DNA of 34,612 bases. Source: Colwellia sp. (lineage in GTDB: Bacteria; Pseudomonadota; Gammaproteobacteria; Enterobacterales; Alteromonadaceae). Each line of letters begins with the position of its first letter. Positions within the stretch are counted from its first letter, which is position 1. The notes under the pieces are model-generated. The model was not told where the DNA came from. It did not search any database and saw nothing but the letters and a program-made list of their open reading frames with translations. Made by a program: the position numbers and the translations under genes. The stretch lies in the NCBI GenBank assembly GCA_013215385.1, contig JABSOY010000029.1, positions 1 through 34,612 on the forward strand. Reading direction: 5' to 3'. This document shows positions 7,668 to 15,302 of this stretch, piece by piece.

Positions 7668-8003
7668 ATGAATACTTTAACACCAATAATAGCAAAGTTA
7701 ACATTAAATAGTGGCACCGAATTAACAAACGTACCCGCGATTGAATCCGATTTAATTGAAATGGGCTTTACAGATATTCAAGTAAATGAACTCTGTACAG
7801 CAGCTAACAAAGTGCAACAGTTTGATGAAATACGCACTATTCGTAAACCGCTTTTAATCGAATCTGATTACCTGGTTAATGATGCCGCTGACAAAGATAT
7901 TGACGAAGCACCGTTTAGACAATATAGGCAGGATTTGAAGAATATTACCGAAGGGTTAGATAATCCTGACGATGTTGTTTGGCCTGTACTACCGAAGATT
8001 TAA
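7668..8003 (+). CDS. Tail fibre assembly chaperone-like protein
   Basis: 111 residues. The C-terminal half, RKPLLIESDYLVNDAADKDI then FRQYRQDLKNI, follows the pattern common to phage tail fibre assembly chaperones: an R..LL..SD stretch, then YRQ.LR.I and a final P-W-P-x-x-P (PDDVVWPVLPKI). These help fold fibre tips and can be replaced along with the fibre. It lies directly after the putative fibre gene with a good ribosome site (AAAGGTAATAAT). The N-terminal 50 residues may bind the cognate fibre; nothing specific is recognised there. Confidence 0.7.
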   Translation: MNTLTPIIAKLTLNSGTELTNVPAIESDLIEMGFTDIQVNELCTAANKVQQFDEIRTIRKPLLIESDYLVNDAADKDIDEAPFRQYRQDLKNITEGLDNPDDVVWPVLPKI

Positions 8004-8007
8004 TAAT

Positions 8008-8499
8008 ATGCTTAACCTAAACACAAAACGAATTAACCTAAAGTCACTTCGCATTACAGTAAGCCAAGCACTTGCCAGTGAAGATGCTAGTGGGCAAAGT
8101 TCAAGCACCGATGTAGCTGAAACGGGCACAAAAGCTAAAGTGCTGAGTGTTAGCGGTTTAATTTCTTTTGATAACGATGAGCATTTATCACAATTATTTG
8201 CTTTAGCCGAAGCCACGGAAGAGGGCGCGCGCACTATTTACCGTATTAATAACCATACGGCCAGTGCGTTAGGTCTTAAGCAAGTGCGATTTAGCAGTAA
8301 AATTGAAGCGGCAGAGCAAGAAACTACCCGCCAATGGCGTGTTAGTTTTTCATTAACTGAATATCGTTCAGTACCGCAAAAAATAGAAGAACGCCAACCA
8401 GAAGAAATCGCTAATGTTCAAGGCGGTGACCCAGACTTTTCTTATGCAAATATCCAACAAAATTTAGAAAACAATTTTAACAAATTGAGAACGGCATAA
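8008..8499 (+). CDS. Tail/baseplate protein, gpU-like by position
   Basis: 163 residues. Visible features are a Ser-rich N-terminal segment (EDASGQSSSTDVAETG), a central VLSVSGLISFDNDEHLSQLF and QVRFSSKIEAAEQETTRQWR near residues 92-111. This layout resembles gpU-type tail proteins and the first domain of baseplate DNA-circulation proteins, which attach the baseplate hub to the tube. I chose ATG 8008 because it lies just after the previous stop; an upstream in-frame ATG at 7972 sits inside the previous gene. The stop overlaps the next start by one base. The family match is moderate; order (U, D, V) supports it. Confidence 0.55.
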   Translation: MLNLNTKRINLKSLRITVSQALASEDASGQSSSTDVAETGTKAKVLSVSGLISFDNDEHLSQLFALAEATEEGARTIYRINNHTASALGLKQVRFSSKIEAAEQETTRQWRVSFSLTEYRSVPQKIEERQPEEIANVQGGDPDFSYANIQQNLENNFNKLRTA

Positions 8500-9212
8500 T
8501 GCCGACTGCAACAAACAGGGCTAATGCCTGTTTTATTACTCGGGCTTATATAAACAGTAAAAAAGTTGAGATGAAAGACCACTGGGTAGTGCTTAAAGCA
8601 GAAACACCAGGTACTTGCCAAATAACAGTAAAAAATAATGATAAGCAAGCGGTAAAAAAGTTCTCACAAGTCGCGGTTGATTTGGGGTGGGGCAACATGA
8701 TTGACCGTGTATTTGTCGGTTATGTTGAACGTGTTATGCCTGCCGTTAATGGTTGGGTTACCTTATTTTGCCGAGAATTAGCGGCATCATTAAGTGTTAA
8801 TTTTAGCGTGATGTTAAGGCACCCCACGTTAAAGCAGGTGCTTGCAGAATTAACCAAGCAAAGTGGTATTGAATTTATCATTCCACAACAAGCTTATGCA
8901 GAAACGGCAATACCGTGCTTTTATTGCGACAGCTCAGGTTATGCGATATTAGACAATATTGGCCGTGCCTTTAAAATTAACGACTTTATTTGGCAACAAC
9001 AGGGCAACGGTAAGGTATTTGTCGGCAGTTACCAAGACTCGTTTTGGCATGATAAACCGATTTCAATACCGAGTAATTTAATGACCGATCATCAATCAGG
9101 TCGAACAGCAACTATGGTAGCGGCTCCTATGATAAGGCCTAACGTTACCGCCAACAATGAAAGAATAACCACCGTTGAATTTAAAGACACAAACATAACA
9201 ATAAGCTGGTAA
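8499..9212 (+). CDS. Baseplate hub protein, gpD-like
   Basis: 237 residues. It sits between the U-like and spike genes, where P2-type phages encode gpD, the hub that seats the spike (T4 gp27-like). The sequence is strand-rich: VVLKAETPGTCQITVKNNDK, then RVFVGYVERVMPAVNGWVTL, followed by a LKQVLAELTKQSGIEF helix typical of hub proteins. It is much shorter than P2 gpD (387 residues), so a peripheral domain is missing or split, possibly into the previous gene. The one-base overlap with the previous gene supports coupled translation. Assigned mainly from order and fold-like pattern. Confidence 0.6.
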   Translation: MPTATNRANACFITRAYINSKKVEMKDHWVVLKAETPGTCQITVKNNDKQAVKKFSQVAVDLGWGNMIDRVFVGYVERVMPAVNGWVTLFCRELAASLSVNFSVMLRHPTLKQVLAELTKQSGIEFIIPQQAYAETAIPCFYCDSSGYAILDNIGRAFKINDFIWQQQGNGKVFVGSYQDSFWHDKPISIPSNLMTDHQSGRTATMVAAPMIRPNVTANNERITTVEFKDTNITISW

Positions 9213-9225
9213 TTAAGGAATAAGC

Positions 9226-9993
9226 ATGGAGAAAGTGATCAAAAGAATTGTGCATCGTTTATTCCCTGAATTAACCGGACAATTACATTTACCCCGTTGG
9301 GGCAAAGTCGTTGCTTTACCTGAATTACCACAAGAAGAAGGAGAACGGGCAAGCGATGCCTTTTATCCTCGTTATGCGGTAAATGTTCAGTTATTGGATG
9401 AAAACGGCACGGCAACAACATCGAAAGTGCTTCAGGCCGTACCGCTTCCTTTACCAGGTGCAGGAAATAAAGCGGGCAGGTTAGAGCCACCGGCTATTAA
9501 TTCAATTGTAGAAATTGGTTTCGCCTATGGCAGACCAGACAAGCCCTTTATCAGAACCGTTTTACCTTTTGGCTGGGACTTACCCGCAATTAAAGAAGGT
9601 GAAAGCAGAGTGCAAACCCGTGAAGGTGTTTATCAACACATTGACGAAAATGGCAACTTTGAAAATAAAACCGATGAGTCAATGACCAACATCATTGGCA
9701 AGTTAGCCAAACTGCAATGCGAAACTAAAAAAGTAACCGCCAGTGTTAAGCAAGAATATAAAAGCCCTAAAACATGGCTAGGCTCAGACAGTGAAAACGT
9801 ATTGAAATTGTTATCAGAACTCATGGCCACAGTAACAGCGCTTGCTAATCATTGTGCTGATCATAAACATTTAGGGGTTTTATCAGGTGGTGCAATATCA
9901 GGTAAACCCGATATTGAAAGTGATTTTAAAAGCAAAGGCAATGATGCCAAAACACAGAAAGAAAGACTAGACCCAATTACGTTGGAATCATAA
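9226..9993 (+). CDS. Baseplate assembly/spike protein, gpV-like
   Basis: 255 residues. The N-terminal half looks like the OB-fold of gpV/gp45 spikes: LPRWGKVVALPE, then FYPRYAVNVQLLDENG and RLEPPAINSIVEIGFAYGRP DK-type strands (about residues 22-110). A gap-spanning region follows, with a C-terminal NHCADHKHLG segment (about residues 206-215) that resembles the His-x-His iron site at the tip of P2-type spikes. This protein is the central needle that first pierces the outer membrane. Ribosome site AAGGAATAAGC precedes the ATG. It closes the core baseplate block. Confidence 0.75.
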   Translation: MEKVIKRIVHRLFPELTGQLHLPRWGKVVALPELPQEEGERASDAFYPRYAVNVQLLDENGTATTSKVLQAVPLPLPGAGNKAGRLEPPAINSIVEIGFAYGRPDKPFIRTVLPFGWDLPAIKEGESRVQTREGVYQHIDENGNFENKTDESMTNIIGKLAKLQCETKKVTASVKQEYKSPKTWLGSDSENVLKLLSELMATVTALANHCADHKHLGVLSGGAISGKPDIESDFKSKGNDAKTQKERLDPITLES

Positions 9994-10017
9994 AGGTTAA
10001 TTTAGAGAGAAAGTAAA

Positions 10018-10314
10018 ATGACTCACAATTTTATCGCTATTCCAGTTGCTTGGATACCCACGTCAACCAAAACCAAAGTCCCATCATACCGAGATGGTTT
10101 TTTTTCTAATGATAAATGTCACTTATTACTTGATGATGCACACCCAAGAAAAACCTTTCAAGAGTGGTTCCAATGGGAGTGCTTTGGTTCATCACTCTCA
10201 ATTAATGATACGGAATTACTAATTGATCATATCATTCAATATTCACCTCGCTTTACTAAACCAGAGATTAAAGTTGAGTTTTTAGATGTTAATTCCATTT
10301 GGTATCGAGGCTGA
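10018..10314 (+). CDS. Conserved-context hypothetical protein of the adhesin module
   Basis: 98 residues starting MTHNFIAIPVAWIPTSTK. I do not recognise a family. It is rich in Phe, Trp and His, has no signal peptide or membrane helix, and shows no obvious metal site. It begins 24 bases after the spike gene with the ribosome site GAGAGAAAGT, and the next gene starts 2 bases after its stop. With the next three genes it forms the last block before the late terminator, so it is probably a virion or virion-assembly protein. Confidence 0.5.
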   Translation: MTHNFIAIPVAWIPTSTKTKVPSYRDGFFSNDKCHLLLDDAHPRKTFQEWFQWECFGSSLSINDTELLIDHIIQYSPRFTKPEIKVEFLDVNSIWYRG

Positions 10315-10316
10315 TT

Positions 10317-11546
10317 ATGGCTAATTTTGGAATTATGCTTGATGGTATTAATGATAAAATAAAATTTCATAATACCGAGGGGTTTAAAGAAATATTTAAC
10401 GCCTTTATAACATCGGCTGAATTTGCATTAGAAGTAAGAGCCAATTTTAGTAGTCCCATATACGTGTTTGGCGAAGAATGGGCACATAAAAGATCTTATT
10501 TAACTTTAGATTTAGTAAACAATGTTGCTACTTTTGCTATCCAGCCTGAAAACAGCCCAAAGGGTTTTCTAAACTTTACGCTTAACGGTAAAGAAGATAC
10601 TAGCGATAAAATATCTTCAATAATTATCTCGAGAGATAATTTAGGAAATGTGGATATTATCCAAGAAGGGGTGAAAATAGCAGAAACACTAACAGATAAA
10701 ACTTTCGTGGGTGTTCAATATAAACTTAAATATATTGGTCGCCACGGGACTGAATACACCGATAGTGTTATTGATGAAATTAATCTTTACGATGATGTAA
10801 ATGCTACTAATAAAGTCTGGTCAGTTAATTTTAATGAAGGAACAGGTAATACCACTACTGATTCATTAGGCAATGTTTACACGTTTATCAGTATGCCTAC
10901 AGATGATAGTCAGTGGCTAGAATTGATTAACGATGATAATACTGAAATTTATAATTTTTCTGCAATTCAAAATGTTAGCCAAGCTCTAAATAGCTCATTT
11001 AATAAAGACACAAATCATTTAGCGTTGATCAACACAACAGCTCAGTTAACAGATTCGTTTGTAAAAAAATACGATATTAATGGGGTAGTTGAACAAAACT
11101 ATCAATTTCAGGCTACACAGCTTAAAAAATCTGACATAAATGCGGAGTTAGAACAAGGTTATGCAATGAAGGGATATTTTTCAACTGCATTGACTGAAAT
11201 TCACCAATTCAAGGCAACAATCAACTTAGCGCCACTAAATACTGCTAATTTCACAAAAAAAACAGATTGTCAGCCCGAAATCAATCAAGTCATTACACTA
11301 AGCGGTCAGGGCTTAAAGTGCGCAGCTCTGCAAACAAATTATAAACAAGCACAAAGTCTAGTTAGCAATCTATTCAAAAGTAACAAAGTGGCGGGAGAGA
11401 TTGAACAAGCTGTTGCGATTAGTGCCGTTTTCCTTAACTCAGTGCAACCAATCTATTTGCACCAATTCAGAATTAACGGTGATATAGCATTTCAACGCTT
11501 TAATGGCGCCACTGTCAAACAACGATTTAATGGAGTTATTTTCTAA
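10317..11546 (+). CDS. Putative virion adhesin with LamG-like N-terminus and C-terminal repeats
   Basis: 409 residues from ATG 10317 (an earlier in-frame GTG at 10299 lies inside the upstream gene). Residues 1-200 look like a concanavalin/LamG-type beta sandwich: DGINDKIKFHN, then EFALEVRANFSSPIYVFGEE, FTLNGKED and a DEINLYDDVNATNKVWSVNF end. After about 205 the sequence changes to degenerate strand repeats with recurring INxxxEQ and HQFxxxI motifs (GVVEQNYQF, AELEQGYAM, TEIHQFKATI, GEIEQAVAI). This suggests a trimeric or beta-solenoid shaft. A carbohydrate-binding surface protein is the best guess. The stop overlaps the next start. Confidence 0.5.
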   Translation: MANFGIMLDGINDKIKFHNTEGFKEIFNAFITSAEFALEVRANFSSPIYVFGEEWAHKRSYLTLDLVNNVATFAIQPENSPKGFLNFTLNGKEDTSDKISSIIISRDNLGNVDIIQEGVKIAETLTDKTFVGVQYKLKYIGRHGTEYTDSVIDEINLYDDVNATNKVWSVNFNEGTGNTTTDSLGNVYTFISMPTDDSQWLELINDDNTEIYNFSAIQNVSQALNSSFNKDTNHLALINTTAQLTDSFVKKYDINGVVEQNYQFQATQLKKSDINAELEQGYAMKGYFSTALTEIHQFKATINLAPLNTANFTKKTDCQPEINQVITLSGQGLKCAALQTNYKQAQSLVSNLFKSNKVAGEIEQAVAISAVFLNSVQPIYLHQFRINGDIAFQRFNGATVKQRFNGVIF

Positions 11547-11860
11547 TGACTAAACAATGCGAACATTTATACCAGGAACGTGATCAAGAATTTTTAACCG
11601 CACTAACAACAGGCGAGTCAGCCGCCGACTTTAGTGCCGCAAAATATGAATTGTTTGAAGAATATGCCGCAGTCCCATTCCTAACCAAAGCACTAGGCAA
11701 TGGCATAGAACGGGTCGGTGAAGAGTTCAAAACAACAATCAACAAAGACGAATTGAAAAAAGCAGGAATGTTTTTCCATCAATTCACCGTAAGCAATCAA
11801 CTAAACCAAGAGCTACCACCAATTTTTAGTGGCTCTGTCAAAATCAAGGAAGTCAGATAA
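11546..11860 (+). CDS. Hypothetical protein of the adhesin module
   Basis: 104 residues, soluble, mostly helical in the first half (LTTGESAADFSAAKYELFEEYAAVPFL is hydrophilic and Ala/Glu-rich) and strand-like at the end (PPIFSGSVKIKEV). No family recognised. Both ends overlap neighbouring genes by one base (start at 11546, stop at 11860), so it is coupled to the adhesin-like gene before it. Possible roles are a fibre chaperone or a connector. Only the coding call is firm. Confidence 0.5.
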   Translation: MTKQCEHLYQERDQEFLTALTTGESAADFSAAKYELFEEYAAVPFLTKALGNGIERVGEEFKTTINKDELKKAGMFFHQFTVSNQLNQELPPIFSGSVKIKEVR

Positions 11861-12192
11861 TGCCTTTAACAACATCAACAAAAAACGTAATGCTTAATGC
11901 AATAGCCCCAGATTTAATAAAGTTACATTCTGGTGACCCAACAATAACAGGTGCAGTTAACCTTATCGCAGGTGCAAGTAAAGCATGTAACTATGCAGCC
12001 GCTGCAAACGGAGAGCGAGACTTAGATGCAGCCGTTGAGCTATCAATACCCGAAGGTGAAACAGTAAGTCATTACTCAGTATGGCAAGGTGCAACGCTAA
12101 GAAGTTACCATGCGTTCGACAGCAACCCAGAAACATACGCCAACGCAGGTAAAGCAAAGGTAACCAGTGCAAAAATATCATTACCTAACTAA
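11860..12192 (+). CDS. Tail-fibre-type small virion protein
   Basis: 110 residues. The opening LNAIAPDLIKLHSGDPTITG, with AVNLIAGASKACNYAAAA after it, matches a small phage protein pattern: 'LHTGDPG..G.NE..GG.YAR', followed by an SVWQGAT strand, seen in tail fibre or decoration proteins of many siphoviruses and podoviruses. It is the last gene of the late operon and is followed after 20 bases by an intrinsic terminator. Role inferred as virion surface protein. It is unusual in a P2-like phage. Confidence 0.55.
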   Translation: MPLTTSTKNVMLNAIAPDLIKLHSGDPTITGAVNLIAGASKACNYAAAANGERDLDAAVELSIPEGETVSHYSVWQGATLRSYHAFDSNPETYANAGKAKVTSAKISLPN

Positions 12193-12212
12193 GCTCAACC
12201 TCAGCACCAAAT

Positions 12213-12243
12213 AAAAAGCCCTGCAAAATAGCAGGGCTTTTTT
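12213..12243 (+). terminator. Intrinsic terminator ending the late operon
   Basis: Inverted repeat AGCCCTGC / GCAGGGCT with loop AAAATA, preceded by five A and followed by six T. The perfect 8-bp GC-rich stem extends through A-T pairs. The flanking A and T runs would let it work on both strands. It lies 20 bases after the final late gene. Confidence 0.93.
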
Positions 12244-12885
12244 CTGCCTGTAATTCATACCCACAGAAACAAACACCCACCACACAACGTAACGTTAAAG
12301 CCATAGCCAACACCTAAGTAAAAACACGTTAGGATTCAAGCAAAATAATTAAACAACACCAACGCACGCACAAGCCATTCAACCACGTAAACGAAGCCCA
12401 CACAGAAACTATCACACGAAATCCGCACTCTTCCTCACCCTCCTGCGCGCTTTATACCTTGTTTTTTTTACAGTTTTTGAGTACTACAGTTATATAGCCC
12501 GTACAGCGCCCTTAATGGGGTTTGTAGAGGATCAAATAAATGAAAGGATCGAAGTTAATTACACTTATTTTCAGTTAAAGGATCGTTCGATACAGGCACA
12601 TACATCTAATAGGCATTGATTTCAAAGAAGTTTTCTAGTTTTTGTGGTGTTTTGATTGAGATGGTCAAACACAGGAGGTAAATAAATTACCTTAATAAAC
12701 AAATAGATAGACAAAAATAAAAATGAAATTTACAAACTACTACATTAAGAGATATAAAATTTAAGCTTGTAGCAGAGAAAGTAATATTACGAAGTGGCAT
12801 AACTAGTCCAAGATTCCAATTACATAGTGATTTAAGCCCTATTACAGAGTAAAATAAGAAAAGCGAAAACAAATAGATATTAGTT

Positions 12886-12907
12886 AACTGACTCTAAAAC
12901 TGACACT
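12886..12907 (+). repeat. Left pair of AACTGAC direct repeats (candidate integrase arm sites)
   Basis: AACTGACTCT at 12886 and AACTGACACT at 12898, exactly 12 bp apart. The same 12-bp spacing recurs at 13090/13102. Paired direct repeats on both sides of a core are how arm-type sites of tyrosine integrases are usually laid out. Confidence 0.5.
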
Positions 12908-13089
12908 GCTACGTTCTTTATTTGGTTAGGTAATTGTTTTTAAATGTTTTTATTTCTTATGCTGCATGCTTTGTTATTATATATTATTGCGTAAATACCG
13001 TAACATGCTGTTCAAAGTAAGGAAAATAGCGTTGTAGTAAGTAATAAAACTGTTTATATTGTTCTTTCAGTCTATCAAGTATCGGTACT

Positions 13090-13111
13090 AACTGACACTG
13101 TAACTGACACC
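13090..13111 (+). repeat. Right pair of AACTGACAC direct repeats (candidate integrase arm sites)
   Basis: AACTGACACT at 13090 and AACTGACACC at 13102, 12 bp apart and 23 bp ahead of the integrase start. With the left pair they bracket about 180 bp that should hold the attP core. The sites also lie where they could block the integrase promoter. Confidence 0.5.
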
Positions 13112-13133
13112 ACTATAAACAGGTTAGGCACTT

Positions 13134-14372
13134 ATGAAATTTACAGACAGAGCTATTAAGGCCTTAAAGCCAAAAGAAAAAGCGTACGTGGTTACTGCCG
13201 ACTCAGAATCAAGAGGGGTCGGCAGACTTCAATTAAAAATATATCCCAGTGGCACTAAAAAGTTTCAATACCAGTTTTTCTTCGAAGGTAAAAAACGAAT
13301 GGAAATTGGAACCTATGATTCAATGTCATTATCAAATGCCCGCAAAAAAATGTCAGCATTATCTGAGTTACTACAAGACGGACTAAACCCAAAAGAAGAA
13401 AGACAGCAAAAGGCTGTTGAGGTTGAAACTTTCAACCAAAAGCGAACACTAAAGCAATTAGTAAAAGACTTTTTACTTTCTATTGAAGGGCAATGGGCTG
13501 AATCGTCAGTAAGAAACGCAACAAGCGGGTTTAAAACCGACTTATTACCTTTTATTAATGATGACCTTTATCCAGACCAGTTCACACCCTGTTTAGCCAG
13601 AGACATTATTTACAATGTTTATAATCGCGGGGCAAAAGTAAAAGCAGGCACCTTTAAAAGTTTTCTTCGTTCGTTGTTTAAGTTCGCTATAGATTTCGAC
13701 AATTCACCCGAGCAATTCAAAAAGCCCAACTTATATTCGGTTGTTACCAATCCTATTAATGATATTAATTTAGAAATTCCATTTAAAGCTGGGCAACGGT
13801 GGTTAAGTGAATCTGAATTGAAATCTTTATGGCATTCAGAGCAATTACCTAAAATGATCCATTTATACTTTAAACTTTGCATATTGTTTGCAGGTCAGAG
13901 AGTTTTGGAGCTATACCATTCAAAAGTTAATGAATATGATTTTAATGAAAATATTTTTACAATACCTATTGAAAGAATAAAAATTACAAAAAAAGGGGAA
14001 CATCTTTTACCTATTTCAAAATATGCCAAACCACTAATAGAAGAACTGATGTTAATACGAGGTAAAAGTGATCATATTTGGCCTCATAGGTCTGATAATA
14101 ATAAACCAGCAGAAATCACCAGCATTCAGAGAGCTTTTCGTCGTTATTGCAAAGACAACAAAATACCTCCATTCACCCCCCGAGACTTAAGGCGAACCTG
14201 TAAAACTTTGATGGCAAAGAGTGGAATGAGCAAACAATATAGAGATTTATTGCAACAGCATACTAAAAGTGACGTGGCGAGTATTCATTATGATCGTTAC
14301 GATTACTTAAAAGAAAAGCGTGAAGCTATAGACCACTGGACATCATACCTGAATAGAATATTGAAGCTGTGA
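13134..14372 (+). CDS. int: Tyrosine recombinase (phage integrase)
   Basis: 412 residues. The N-terminus (MKFTDRAIKALKPKEKAYVV) is the DUF4102-type arm-DNA-binding domain of P4-like integrases, followed by a core-binding helical region and a C-terminal catalytic domain. Visible catalytic elements are Arg256 in AGQRVLEL, the Lys region ERIKITKKGEHLLP, Arg353 in RDLRRT, His376 in LLQQH and Tyr386 in HYDRYDY. The first His of the usual HxxR box is Arg350. This is seen in some relatives and need not inactivate the enzyme. It integrates the phage at attP, probably just upstream. It is transcribed in the same direction as the three-gene cassette after it. Confidence 0.92.
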   Translation: MKFTDRAIKALKPKEKAYVVTADSESRGVGRLQLKIYPSGTKKFQYQFFFEGKKRMEIGTYDSMSLSNARKKMSALSELLQDGLNPKEERQQKAVEVETFNQKRTLKQLVKDFLLSIEGQWAESSVRNATSGFKTDLLPFINDDLYPDQFTPCLARDIIYNVYNRGAKVKAGTFKSFLRSLFKFAIDFDNSPEQFKKPNLYSVVTNPINDINLEIPFKAGQRWLSESELKSLWHSEQLPKMIHLYFKLCILFAGQRVLELYHSKVNEYDFNENIFTIPIERIKITKKGEHLLPISKYAKPLIEELMLIRGKSDHIWPHRSDNNKPAEITSIQRAFRRYCKDNKIPPFTPRDLRRTCKTLMAKSGMSKQYRDLLQQHTKSDVASIHYDRYDYLKEKREAIDHWTSYLNRILKL

Positions 14373-14410
14373 CAGCACTGACAAACAGTATAACAAACCT
14401 GCCAATTTAA

Positions 14411-14441
14411 CTGGTTTTACGTACAGTTTTACATTGTAAAA
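14411..14441. promoter_or_regulatory. Weak LexA-like box and adjacent palindrome ahead of the membrane cassette
   Basis: CTGGTTTTACGTACAG (14411-14426) has CTG-N10-CAG spacing but matches the LexA consensus at only 11 of 16 positions, and the left half is CTGG, not CTGT. It runs directly into the palindrome TTTTACATTGTAAAA (14427-14441). Together they look like a regulatory region for the cassette starting at 14530. No clear -35/-10 pair stands out. Confidence 0.3.
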
Positions 14442-14529
14442 AAAAGACAATAAATGTACATTCAATACCACTTTATTTTTTATAAAGTTATGTTATTTTA
14501 CATTAAATAGAAAAAAGGAATTCTGCTTC

Positions 14530-14772
14530 ATGGAAGTATCTACATCAATAAACACTAACTTGAATCAAGCTAAAGTTAGTACTGAAAAAAAACAAGAAAC
14601 CGAATTGCTTAAAAATGTGCAATCGGAAAGTACATCTTTATCGGAAAGTGACACGGTAAATATTAGCCAAGAGGCTTTAGACGCTAACAAGAATGAGCAG
14701 TCGATATTGCGTCATGCTGGGGGAGGTGTTTATGTACCACCAACATCACCGCCACCACCGAAAGAAACTTAA
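14530..14772 (+). CDS. Small polar protein with Gly/Pro-rich tail (accessory cassette, gene 1)
   Basis: 80 residues, very polar and probably disordered. It is Ser/Thr/Asn/Glu-rich, with SDTVNISQEALDAN at about residues 40-53, then the tail HAGGGVYVPPTSPPPPKET. The D-T-V-x-I-S-x-E-A string recurs in many small gammaproteobacterial proteins of unknown role. There is no signal peptide or Cys. Ribosome site AAAAAGGA precedes the ATG by about 10 bases. The 10-base gap to the next gene points to one operon with two membrane proteins. The tail could be an interaction or export handle, or a modified-peptide core; nothing shows which. Function unknown. Confidence 0.6.
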   Translation: MEVSTSINTNLNQAKVSTEKKQETELLKNVQSESTSLSESDTVNISQEALDANKNEQSILRHAGGGVYVPPTSPPPPKET

Positions 14773-14782
14773 GGTTCATTAA

Positions 14783-15295
14783 ATGTTTTTTGATTTGCTT
14801 TCACAGCCAGAGGTAGCCACAACGATTAGCATTATAATTATGCTTTGCTTTGTGGGAGCATTTTTTTGCGCTTATAAAAACTGGCGAAATAACCCCTCAG
14901 TTTTTATTACAAGTTTAGCTTTAGCGGCTAACTTTGTTATTGCTAATAATGCTTTATATGAAATATTAGGTAACCCAGAAGTACCTACATTAGATTTTTA
15001 TCTTAAATGGGTAGAGTACAACTCATTAACCATAATATTCATTATTCTCAGCCATTTAATTTTAAGAGTTAAGCACCATAAATTATCAGTTTCTATAATG
15101 TATTTATTACTTGTTAATATTATTGCGTATTTGTCGATGCATATTGACATAATTCTAAATGGTAACCGAGAGGCATGGTGGTTGTGGCATGCTTATACTC
15201 CAGTTGTAAACTTTACAGAGCTGTTAATCGCGGGAAGTGTGATTATTTATTCAGTGAAACAATTAGCTAAAAACAATAAAACTATCATGGAGTAA
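14783..15295 (+). CDS. Five-helix integral membrane protein (accessory cassette, gene 2)
   Basis: 170 residues. Hydrophobic segments lie at about 13-31, 37-60, 80-98, 103-121 and 140-160, separated by short charged loops (YKNWRNNP; RVKHHKLS). An acidic/aromatic outer loop (NGNREAWWLWHAYTP) lies before the last helix. No catalytic motif is visible. AAGG lies 8 bases ahead of the ATG. It is flanked by the polar small protein and a single-span protein with gaps of 10 and 7 bases. Placement between integrase and repressor suggests a lysogenic-conversion or exclusion role, possibly with the small proteins as regulator and partner. No family recognised. Confidence 0.65.
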   Translation: MFFDLLSQPEVATTISIIIMLCFVGAFFCAYKNWRNNPSVFITSLALAANFVIANNALYEILGNPEVPTLDFYLKWVEYNSLTIIFIILSHLILRVKHHKLSVSIMYLLLVNIIAYLSMHIDIILNGNREAWWLWHAYTPVVNFTELLIAGSVIIYSVKQLAKNNKTIME

Positions 15296-15302
15296 ATGAT
15301 AA

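Larger units (their letters stand above)
12244..13133. other. Non-coding integrase-side region, probable attP
   Basis: About 890 bp without a convincing gene. The one longer open frame (12687-12872, - strand) has low-complexity Phe/Leu composition and no ribosome site. The region lies between the late terminator and the integrase, the usual place of attP. It contains AAAGGATCG at 12543 and 12577 (with AGAGGATC at 12526) and two pairs of AACTGACAC-type repeats described separately. I could not identify a tRNA 3' end or a core sequence. Confidence 0.55.

Noticed and set aside
12687-12872. 61-codon - strand frame in the attP region.
   Set aside because: Low-complexity Phe/Leu/Cys composition in AT-rich DNA, no ribosome site, no neighbours on that strand.
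12244-13133. Search for a tRNA gene or tRNA 3' end as attP core; GATCGTTCGATAC near 12582 resembles a T-arm.
   Set aside because: The flanking bases do not form the T-arm or acceptor stem, so a tRNA cannot be supported.
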